DNA of 5,276 bases from Candidatus Aminicenantota bacterium (GTDB lineage Bacteria > Acidobacteriota > Aminicenantia > Aminicenantales > Aminicenantaceae). The translations under genes and the position numbers were made by a program. The DNA lies in the NCBI GenBank assembly GCA_030670375.1, contig DAOVBT010000178.1, positions 1 to 5,276 of the forward strand. The letters run 5' to 3'. Below are positions 1-5,276 of this stretch, one piece after another; position 1 is the first letter of the stretch; each line of letters begins with the position of its first letter. The notes under the pieces were generated by a model that saw only the letters and a list, made by a program, of their open reading frames with translations, searched no databases and was not told the DNA's origin.

Positions 1-55
1 CGAACGTAGTGAAGCAATCTACGGCGATTGCTTCGTCGTAACACTCCTCGCAAAG
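1..55. repeat. REP-like palindromic dispersed repeat, truncated by window edge
   Basis: A perfect 9-bp inverted repeat is visible: GAAGCAATC at 11-19 and GATTGCTTC at 26-34, around a 6-nt loop. It is followed by a CTCCTCGCAA end at 44-53. From memory, the overall pattern (GCAATC hairpin, GATTGCTTCGTCG, then CTCCTCGCAA) resembles a short palindromic repeat that is scattered in many copies through the intergenic regions of numerous bacterial genomes, including Desulfobacterota. The matching outer arm would lie before base 1, so the element is probably incomplete here. It lies downstream of acnB and could fold in the 3' part of its transcript, but no T-run follows the hairpin in either direction, so it is not a canonical intrinsic terminator. 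Confidence 0.65.
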
Positions 56-97
56 ACAGCAGCATGGACCGATGCCTCGCATCTACAACAAGCTAGG

Positions 98-114
98 CTC
101 GTGAATAATCCAGG
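98..114 (+). repeat. 17-nt direct repeat, copy 1 (downstream of acnB)
   Basis: The sequence CTCGTGAATAATCCAGG is identical to 2783-2799 and in the same orientation. This copy lies 32 nt beyond the acnB stop codon. Both copies have a GCTAGG a short way upstream (92-97 here, 2758-2763 for the other), with an extra 19 nt between in the second copy. The role is unknown. It could be a fragment of a dispersed repeat family or a trace of an insertion that brought in or bracketed acnB. Confidence 0.7.
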
Positions 115-146
115 CTAAAAAATACCGGTTTTGGGGATACCTCAGG

Positions 147-2687
147 TCAAGAGTAGTCGAGCGCGAACTCCTCTATTTCATCAAACTGCAGATACCGATA
201 AATTTCTTTGGCCTTCGGCATCACCTTTTCTTCGATAACAGAAAAGTATTTCTCTGGAGTTGGAAGCTGCCCCTCCAACGCAGATACAGCAGCCAGTTCT
301 GCTGATCCCAAAAAAACCTGGGCTTCATCACCCATCCGATTGTCAAAATTGCGTGTGGATGTCGAGATAATCGTGGCCTTTGGTTTTACGCGAGCTTGAT
401 TTCCCATGCACAGGGAACAACCGGGGATCTCCAACCTCGATCCGACACTGGAATAGATAGAATAATAACCCTCTCGCATCAGTTGTGTTCTGTCCATCTT
501 AGTGGGTGGAGTAAGCCAAATGCGTGTGCCCAGATAACCCACACCTTCGAATATCTTTCCTGCTGCTCGGAAATGCCCGATATTTGTCATGCATGAACCG
601 ATAAAAATCTCATCGATTTTATCGCCGGCCACTTCAGAAAGAAGTTTCACATCATCCGGATCATTCGGACAGGCAACGATCGGCTCTTTGATGTCATCCA
701 GATCGATCTCTATCACGGCTGCATATTCGGCATTCTCATCCCTTCGGATAAGCACAGGATTTGCCAGCCAGTTCTTGCAAGCATCGATGCGTCTCTTTAG
801 GGTGTCTGCATCCTTGTAACCCATCTCGATCAGCTTTTCCATCAAGGCAATGTTGCTTTTGAGGAACTTTGTGACACTCTCCTCACTAAGGACATATGTC
901 CCACCAGCAGCCGATCGCTCTGCCGTAGCATCGGTCAATTCAAAAGCCTGGTCCACAGTCAGGTCCGGCAATCCTTCCATTTCCAGCAGCCGGCCGTTGA
1001 AAATATTTTTTTTCCCTTCCTTCGCGACGGTCAGGAGGCCCTGGTGGATGGCAAAATAAGGTATGGCGTTTACGGCATCCCTCAGTGTGATCCCGGGATT
1101 GAGCTTTCCCCGGAATTTGACAAGAACAGATTCAGGCATATCCAAGGGCATAAAACCCAGGGCCCCGGCAAAAGCGACAAGACCCGAACCCGCCGGAAAA
1201 CTCAGTCCGATGGGAAATCGGGTGTGAGAATCACCCCCTGTCCCCATAGTATCTGGAATCAGCAGACGATTGATCCAGGAATGGATGATACCATCGCCCG
1301 GTTTAAGCACTACTCCCTTTCTCTCGGTAATAAATGCGGAAAGGGATTTGTGCATTTTGACATCAGTGGGTTTGGGATAGGCCGCCGTATGGCAGAACGA
1401 TTGCATGAAAAGGTCGGATTGAAACTCAAGACAAGCCAATTCCTTGAGCTCATCAGCGGTCATCGGACCGGTGGTATCCTGGGAGCCCACAGTGGTCATC
1501 TTGGGCTCACATGCTGTTCCCGGAAGCACTCCTTCCACGCCACATGCTTTCCCGACAATTTTCTGGGCCAAAGAATAGCCCTGATCAGGTTCAGGTTCGG
1601 GATTCTTGATCTTGGCAAAAAAATCCGCCTCGTCCAAATCCAAGACTTCCCTGGTTTTGGCAGTCAAGGATCTCCCCACGATCAGGAACAGCCTTCCTCC
1701 GGCACGAAATTCATCCTTGAGTGTGGTCGGTTGAATGGCAAATGTTGCCAACGTCCCCCCTGCCTCATCTTTGATGATGCCGGATTCTGTGTCGACATGG
1801 ATAACATCGCCATTCTTTATTTTGCTCACATCGCATACTAAGGGCAATCCGCCGGAGTCTTCGACCGTGTTGAAAAAGATGGGTGCGATCAAACCGCCAA
1901 TGACGACTCCTCCTCTCCGTTTGTTCGGCACATACGGAATCTCTTCGCCAATATGCCACAGCAGCGAATTGGTGGCAGACTTTCTCGAGGAACCCGTCCC
2001 CACGACATCTCCCACAAATACCACACGATCGCCCTGGTCCCTCCAGTTACCGATAGCCTTTATCCCCCCTGGGAATCGTGTTTCGCCCATCGAGAGAGCG
2101 TGAAGAGGAATATCGGGTCGGCTCCAGGCGTATTTCGCCGGGGAAAAATCATCTGTGTTCGTTTCTCCATCTATTCTAAATACCCTTAACGTTAATTTAT
2201 CGGGAAATGCGGATTTGGAAAGAAACCACTCTCCGTTTGCCCATGCTTGAAGAACATCGTGAGCATAGCTGTTTGTTTTAGACAATTCAACGATTTTATC
2301 GAATGCACTGTAGACAAGAATAGTATTTTTTAAGGCCTCAGCAGCATTGGCAGCAAGCTCAGCATGACCTAAAAGGGATATCAGAGGCTCTACGTTGTAG
2401 CCCCCGAGCATGGTTCCAAGAAGGTAAACAGCCTTATCTTTCGTTACAACAGGTGACTCAAACTCGCCTAAAGCAACTTTTCCGAGCCATTCAGCCTTAA
2501 CCTTGGCCGCTGGATCGACTCCAGGAGAAATCCTTTGGCTCAAAAGGTAGAACAAAAGATCCGCTTTCCCCTCAGGAGGATTTTCCAACAAACGGCATAC
2601 CTCCAAAGTCTGGTCGGGATTCAAAGGAAGTGGAGGGATGTTTTGTTCTTTTCTCTCCTTTTCATGTTCAAAATATGACGTAAGCAT
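147..2687 (-). CDS. acnB: Aconitate hydratase B (bifunctional aconitase / 2-methylisocitrate dehydratase), 846 aa
   Basis: This cytoplasmic [4Fe-4S] enzyme interconverts citrate and isocitrate through cis-aconitate; AcnB proteins can also act on 2-methylisocitrate. Domain order is that of AcnB: an N-terminal HEAT-like domain (about 1-155), the swivel domain moved to the N-terminal side (about 160-375, with GETNTDDFSPA at 174-184 and GTGSSRKSATNS at 230-241), a linker near 362-379, then the catalytic core with SQDTTGPM (402-409) and TGGDSHTR (483-490). The three cluster ligands are present: Cys699 in IGSCMTN, and Cys757 and Cys760 in PGCSLC, matching E. coli Cys710/769/772. Length is close to the 865 aa of the E. 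coli enzyme. The open frame begins 10 codons earlier at 2717, but the ATG at 2687 has a GGAG 8 nt upstream and gives MLTSYFEHEKERK, the usual AcnB beginning. The gene is complete, monocistronic in this window, and divergent from icd-mdh. The family call is very secure. Confidence 0.97.
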   Translation of the reverse strand: MLTSYFEHEKERKEQNIPPLPLNPDQTLEVCRLLENPPEGKADLLFYLLSQRISPGVDPAAKVKAEWLGKVALGEFESPVVTKDKAVYLLGTMLGGYNVEPLISLLGHAELAANAAEALKNTILVYSAFDKIVELSKTNSYAHDVLQAWANGEWFLSKSAFPDKLTLRVFRIDGETNTDDFSPAKYAWSRPDIPLHALSMGETRFPGGIKAIGNWRDQGDRVVFVGDVVGTGSSRKSATNSLLWHIGEEIPYVPNKRRGGVVIGGLIAPIFFNTVEDSGGLPLVCDVSKIKNGDVIHVDTESGIIKDEAGGTLATFAIQPTTLKDEFRAGGRLFLIVGRSLTAKTREVLDLDEADFFAKIKNPEPEPDQGYSLAQKIVGKACGVEGVLPGTACEPKMTTVGSQDTTGPMTADELKELACLEFQSDLFMQSFCHTAAYPKPTDVKMHKSLSAFITERKGVVLKPGDGIIHSWINRLLIPDTMGTGGDSHTRFPIGLSFPAGSGLVAFAGALGFMPLDMPESVLVKFRGKLNPGITLRDAVNAIPYFAIHQGLLTVAKEGKKNIFNGRLLEMEGLPDLTVDQAFELTDATAERSAAGGTYVLSEESVTKFLKSNIALMEKLIEMGYKDADTLKRRIDACKNWLANPVLIRRDENAEYAAVIEIDLDDIKEPIVACPNDPDDVKLLSEVAGDKIDEIFIGSCMTNIGHFRAAGKIFEGVGYLGTRIWLTPPTKMDRTQLMREGYYSIYSSVGSRLEIPGCSLCMGNQARVKPKATIISTSTRNFDNRMGDEAQVFLGSAELAAVSALEGQLPTPEKYFSVIEEKVMPKAKEIYRYLQFDEIEEFALDYS

Positions 2688-2695
2688 GACTATCA

Positions 2696-2699
2696 CTCC
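2696..2699 (-). promoter_or_regulatory. Shine-Dalgarno deciding the acnB start
   Basis: On the minus strand GGAG is followed by 8 nt (TGATAGTC) and then the ATG at 2687. The alternative ATG at 2717 is directly preceded by an in-frame TGA and has no purine-rich site at a suitable distance. The SD itself lies inside the ten extra codons of the longer frame, which supports the shorter protein. Confidence 0.75.
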
Positions 2700-2782
2700 A
2701 TTTTTCTTCTGAATCATTCAACAACTTCATGGGCCGCTTCTTCGTCCCTCCTCAAATGCTAGGGTGGGGTGGCGGGTCTCGA

Positions 2783-2799
2783 CTCGTGAATAATCCAGG
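2783..2799 (+). repeat. 17-nt direct repeat, copy 2 (upstream of acnB)
   Basis: This is an exact match to 98-114 in the same orientation, placed 95 nt before the acnB start at 2687. If the candidate promoter at 2835-2863 is used, the copy sits in the acnB 5' untranslated leader, so both copies would lie on the same transcript on either side of the coding region. Confidence 0.7.
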
Positions 2800-2829
2800 T
2801 ATGCAGTCAGTTTCGCCTATAAAGCGAGA

Positions 2830-2844
2830 GAGATACTATATCTC
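2830..2844. promoter_or_regulatory. Dyad overlapping candidate acnB -10 (possible operator)
   Basis: GAGATA (2830-2835), CTA, TATCTC (2839-2844) form a perfect 6-bp dyad with a 3-nt centre, covering the TATAGT proposed as the acnB -10 hexamer. A repressor bound there would block acnB transcription, but no known regulator motif was recognised, and a dyad this short can occur by chance. Confidence 0.3.
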
Positions 2845-2863
2845 ACCAACATAAAAAGTTCAA
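2835..2863 (-). promoter_or_regulatory. Candidate sigma-70-type promoter for acnB
   Basis: On the minus strand TTGAAC (2863-2858) and TATAGT (2840-2835) are separated by exactly 17 nt. They match the TTGACA and TATAAT consensus at four and five of six positions. Transcription would start near 2828, giving a leader of about 140 nt before the acnB ATG. This is a sequence match only; other starts in the AT-rich region are possible. Confidence 0.45.
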
Positions 2864-2893
2864 ACATCCGCTTTATTCATTTTCTTGGAGGCA

Positions 2894-2984
2894 TTTATTT
2901 CCGTGATATTAAAAGGCTTTATGTCGGCTTTTAGGAATGGTCGCTTCAACCATCCCCAAAAGCCCCATTTATCACGGTAATAGA
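2894..2984. repeat. Large compound inverted repeat (hairpin/cruciform, MITE- or REP-like)
   Basis: Two nested dyads share one axis. The outer arms are CCGTGATA (2901-2908) and TATCACGG (2970-2977). After one T-T mismatch they continue as TTTATT (2894-2899) opposite AATAGA (2979-2984), with one T-G pair. The inner hairpin pairs GGCTTTT (2926-2932) with AAAAGCC (2958-2964), then GG with CC, then ATGGT (2937-2941) with ACCAT (2949-2953), with two A-C mismatches and a 7-nt loop. The left side has a 17-nt unpaired insert and the right side 5 nt. No T-run follows in either direction, so it does not look like an intrinsic terminator. It lies between the two divergent promoters and could be a small non-autonomous mobile palindrome or a structured regulatory element. 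Confidence 0.6.
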
Positions 2985-3013
2985 AGATGCATACCACCAT
3001 TTTCTTAAAAATG

Positions 3014-3040
3014 TTGATTTTCCAGTGCAAAAAGTATAAT
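3014..3040 (+). promoter_or_regulatory. Candidate promoter for icd-mdh
   Basis: A perfect TATAAT (3035-3040) is preceded by TTGATT (3014-3019) with a 15-nt spacer, shorter than the ideal 17. Transcription would begin near 3047, leaving a leader of about 40 nt of AT-rich sequence before the icd Shine-Dalgarno. The -10 is strong; the -35 assignment is tentative because of the spacing. Confidence 0.5.
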
Positions 3041-3086
3041 ATTTTACTTCATTTTTTTTAATAAAAATAAACAGGGAGGAATTATC

Positions 3087-4286
3087 ATGGATGATGCTGT
3101 CATCGCAAAGGCCAAGGAATACTTTGGCTCAATCGTTGAAGAACAGCTAGAACGAGTGGAACAAATGAAAAAAAGCCAAGAGTGGATCGATTATTCTCAG
3201 GTCAAACCCATCATTATCGGTATTATCGGGGGTGACGGCATCGGTCCCTTTATCGCCGCCGAAGCACGGAGTATCCTGGAATTCCTGTTGAAGGAAGAAG
3301 TGGAAAACGGAAAAGTTGTGTTGCGCGATATCGAAGGCTTAACTATCGAAAACCGAGCGGCTCAAAACAAATCCATTCCTGACGACGTCCTGGAAGAAAT
3401 CAAGAAATGCCATGTGACTCTCAAGGGCCCGACCACAACACCAAGAAAAGGAGATCCATGGCCCAACATCGAGAGTTGCAATGTCTCTATGAGAAGACAC
3501 TTGGACCTTTTTGCCAATGTCAGACCCGTTAAGGTTCCCAAAGATGGCATCGACTGGATGTTTTTCCGAGAAAACACAGAGGGCGCTTACATCATGGGGA
3601 GCAAAGGCATTAATGTCACCGATGACCTTGCCATTGATTTTAAAGTTATAACCAGTCAAGGGGCAGAAAGGATCATACGATTGGCCTTTGAGTACGCCAA
3701 AAAAAATAACATCGACAAGGTCACCATCGTAACAAAGGCCAATGTTGTCAAAACATCGGATGGAAAATTCTTGGATATCGGCTACAAAATAGCCGAAGAA
3801 TACCCCGAGATCGAGACAGATGACTGGTACATCGACATCATGACAGCCAAGCTTGTGGATCCCAAACGGCGCACACAGTTCAAGGTCCTCGTCCTCCCTA
3901 ACCTGTATGGAGATATCTTGACTGACGAAGCTGCCGAATTCCAAGGAGGCGTGGGAACAGCAGGAAGCGCAAACATAGGCAAACGTTATGCCATGTTCGA
4001 GGCTATCCATGGATCTGCACCCCGAATGGTCAAAGAAGGCCGGGCAAAATACGCCGATCCTGCCAGCATGATCCGAGCAGCCGCTATGCTGGTCAGCCAC
4101 ATCGGTTATCCAGCCAGGGCGAAAAATTTGGAAATGGCTCTGGATATCTGCGGCAACTACGAGAAAAAATTTGTGACGACCGGCCGTGACACGGGAGCTA
4201 CAGGCGTAGATTACGCCCACTACATCATGGAGACCATGCAGGATCTCAATCTCAAGGAACGCTGGGAAGGTTACATTAAAATATAA
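3087..4286 (+). CDS. icd: Isocitrate dehydrogenase (decarboxylating), 399 aa
   Basis: This is a member of the isocitrate/isopropylmalate dehydrogenase family. It oxidatively decarboxylates isocitrate to 2-oxoglutarate in the cytoplasm, the step after acnB. After an unusual charged N-terminal segment of about 40 residues comes IIGGDGIGP (46-54). Isocitrate ligands line up with E. coli IDH: Ser130, Asn132 and Arg136 (SCNVSMR), Arg146, Arg161 and Tyr168 in RENTEGAY, and Lys217. The metal-site Asp residues are Asp250, Asp276 and Asp280, the last two in PNLYGDILTD. SxNxxxR and RENTEG favour isocitrate over isopropylmalate. The cofactor loop HGSAPRM (309-315 region) has Arg313-Met314 where E. coli NADP-IDH has Lys344-Tyr345, about three extra residues follow, and no counterpart of Tyr391/Arg395 is evident, so NAD versus NADP use is uncertain, with NAD leaning likely. 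GGAGG lies 7 nt before the ATG. mdh follows 25 nt downstream. Confidence 0.93.
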   Translation: MDDAVIAKAKEYFGSIVEEQLERVEQMKKSQEWIDYSQVKPIIIGIIGGDGIGPFIAAEARSILEFLLKEEVENGKVVLRDIEGLTIENRAAQNKSIPDDVLEEIKKCHVTLKGPTTTPRKGDPWPNIESCNVSMRRHLDLFANVRPVKVPKDGIDWMFFRENTEGAYIMGSKGINVTDDLAIDFKVITSQGAERIIRLAFEYAKKNNIDKVTIVTKANVVKTSDGKFLDIGYKIAEEYPEIETDDWYIDIMTAKLVDPKRRTQFKVLVLPNLYGDILTDEAAEFQGGVGTAGSANIGKRYAMFEAIHGSAPRMVKEGRAKYADPASMIRAAAMLVSHIGYPARAKNLEMALDICGNYEKKFVTTGRDTGATGVDYAHYIMETMQDLNLKERWEGYIKI

Positions 4287-4311
4287 AACGTTATAATATT
4301 AGGAGGTTCAT

Positions 4312-5253
4312 ATGAGGAAAAAGATAGCGCTAATCGGCGGTGGACAGATCGGACAAATTCTAGCCATGCTTGCCGCCCAGAAAGAAATGGGGGACATCAT
4401 TGTCCTGGACATCCCTGACTACGTCGATCCTGTCAAGGGAAAAGCTCTCGATCTTATGGAAATGGCTCCCCATGGCAACTATGACGCCGACATCAGTGGT
4501 ACATCGAACTACGCCGACCTCGAAGGCACTGATGTTTGTATCATTACGGCTGGCAAACCCAGGGAAGCAGGGATGACCCGAGAGGATCTGCTCAACACGA
4601 ACATCAAAATCATCAGCGACGTGGCCAACGGCATCAAAGCCCATGCTCCCAATGCGTTCTGTATCGTGCTCACCAATCCGCTCGATGCGATGGTGTACTG
4701 TTTCCACAAAATAACGGGCTTTCCCAAGAACCAAGTCGTGGGTATGGCAGGCACACTAGATACAGCCCGTTATCGTGCTTTCATTGCTATGGAGTTAGGC
4801 GTCTCAGTGGCAGACATCGCAGGAACGGTTCTTGGTGGTCATGGCCCGACCATGGTCCCGCTTCCCCGCTTGACAACAATCGGCGGCGTGCCCTTGTCCG
4901 AAATCGCCAACCAAGAACAGATCGATAAGATCGTCGAACGGACGCGCAAAGCCGGTACAGAAATCGTTCAGCTCTTCGGCAAGGGTTCGGCCTTCTTCAG
5001 CCCGGCCTTGAGTGCAATCGTTATCGCTGAGTCCTACTTGAAGGACAAACGGCGCGTCCTACCGGGTGCCGCTCTCTGTGAAGGAGAGTATGGCATCGAT
5101 GGCCTGTTTATCGGCGTACCTTGTTTGATCAGTGCCAAGGGAGTGGAAAAGATCCTCGAGATCAAACTTACCGACGAAGAAAAAGCTAGGCTCGAGACCA
5201 CAAAAGAGGCCGTGCAAAAGACTGTCAATGAGTGTGAAACCCAAGGTTTCTAA
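4312..5253 (+). CDS. mdh: Malate dehydrogenase, LDH-like type 3, 313 aa
   Basis: Catalyses reversible NAD-dependent oxidation of malate to oxaloacetate in the cytoplasm. The N-terminal Rossmann fold starts with IGGGQIG (8-14, fitting GxGxxG), and Asp33 at the end of the second strand (IIVLDI) indicates NAD preference. Arg84 in AGKPREAG is the residue that selects malate over lactate (Gln in LDH); Arg90, Asn122 (TNPLD), Asp150 and Arg153 (LDTARYR) and the catalytic His177 (GGHGPT) are all present. The length is that of type-3 MDHs of about 310 aa, and the C-terminal GVEKILEIKLTDEEKARL is typical of them. Residue 179 is Pro where the family nearly always has Asp or Asn after His-Gly. A perfect AGGAGG (4301-4306) lies 5 nt before the ATG. 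The 25-nt gap after icd with no terminator suggests co-transcription. No terminator is visible in the 23 nt left after the stop. Confidence 0.95.
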   Translation: MRKKIALIGGGQIGQILAMLAAQKEMGDIIVLDIPDYVDPVKGKALDLMEMAPHGNYDADISGTSNYADLEGTDVCIITAGKPREAGMTREDLLNTNIKIISDVANGIKAHAPNAFCIVLTNPLDAMVYCFHKITGFPKNQVVGMAGTLDTARYRAFIAMELGVSVADIAGTVLGGHGPTMVPLPRLTTIGGVPLSEIANQEQIDKIVERTRKAGTEIVQLFGKGSAFFSPALSAIVIAESYLKDKRRVLPGAALCEGEYGIDGLFIGVPCLISAKGVEKILEIKLTDEEKARLETTKEAVQKTVNECETQGF

Positions 5254-5276
5254 GCGTTAATCGAGAGTCGAAATCA

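Larger units (their letters stand above)
2688..3086. other. Divergent intergenic region between acnB and icd (399 nt)
   Basis: No gene is visible here. Reading from acnB towards icd, it holds the acnB ribosome site, a second copy of the 17-nt repeat, a short dyad over a candidate acnB -10 box, that promoter, a large compound inverted repeat, and a candidate icd promoter close to the icd start. The icd-proximal end (about 3030-3070) is strongly AT-rich. No riboswitch or tRNA-like fold was recognised. Confidence 0.8.

Noticed and set aside
115..146. Intrinsic terminator just after acnB (minus-strand ATTTTTT near 118-124)
   Set aside because: The T-run is preceded only by a short ACCGGT palindrome and no stable GC-rich stem, so it does not meet the usual terminator form.
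1044..1841. Open frame of 265 aa on the plus strand opposite acnB
   Set aside because: It is antisense to the well-conserved AcnB coding region, has no recognisable domain and is a shadow of codon bias in the real gene.
2668..2730. 20-codon frame (ATG at 2730, minus) overlapping the acnB start, as a leader peptide
   Set aside because: The purine-rich AGGAGGG upstream (2746-2752) is 15 nt from this ATG, too far for normal use; the peptide has no regulatory codon run, so it is probably chance.
3339..4220. Open frame of 293 aa on the minus strand opposite icd
   Set aside because: The plus strand encodes an intact isocitrate dehydrogenase with all catalytic residues; the antisense translation is Cys/His-rich without any family pattern.
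3087..4286. icd product as 3-isopropylmalate or homoisocitrate dehydrogenase
   Set aside because: SxNxxxR and RENTEG at the substrate site, together with neighbouring acnB and mdh, favour isocitrate; no leucine or lysine biosynthesis gene is nearby.
4271..4297. TATAAT at 4292-4297 between icd and mdh as an internal mdh promoter
   Set aside because: There is no credible -35 at 16-18 nt upstream, and the AT-rich 25-nt gap readily produces such a hexamer; co-transcription with icd is simpler.
4312..5253. mdh product as L-lactate dehydrogenase
   Set aside because: Arg84 in the specificity loop (KPREAG) is the malate-selecting residue; LDHs carry Gln there.

Overview
The window holds three central-carbon genes and no sign of a novel system. 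acnB (bifunctional aconitate hydratase B) lies on the minus strand. icd (isocitrate dehydrogenase) and mdh (malate dehydrogenase) lie on the plus strand, 25 nt apart, as an apparent operon. The two units diverge from a 399-nt intergenic region. The products catalyse citrate to isocitrate, isocitrate to 2-oxoglutarate, and malate to oxaloacetate, so the locus is a TCA-cycle cluster. Citrate synthase and the remaining steps are not in the window.

The organism is a bacterium with roughly 50% GC in the coding regions. The mix of an AcnB-type aconitase, an LDH-like type-3 MDH and an IDH of the IDH3/isopropylmalate-dehydrogenase style would suit a Desulfobacterota (former Deltaproteobacteria) sulfate reducer or syntroph, where such enzymes serve acetate or propionate oxidation. 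This is inference from protein character, not a phylogenetic result.

Layout: 1-55 is a palindromic REP-like dispersed repeat, cut by the window edge. 98-114 is one copy of a 17-nt sequence whose exact second copy is at 2783-2799, so the pair brackets acnB. acnB occupies 147-2687 on the minus strand; its start is placed 10 codons inside the longest ORF because of a Shine-Dalgarno and family alignment. The 2688-3086 spacer contains a candidate acnB promoter (minus), a dyad over its -10 box, a large two-part inverted repeat of about 90 nt, and a candidate icd promoter (plus). icd is 3087-4286 and mdh is 4312-5253. The final 23 nt show nothing recognisable.

Points for a second look are the repeats around acnB, the compound inverted repeat between the divergent promoters, an unusual cofactor loop in the IDH, and a Pro in place of the usual Asp/Asn after the catalytic His-Gly of the MDH.
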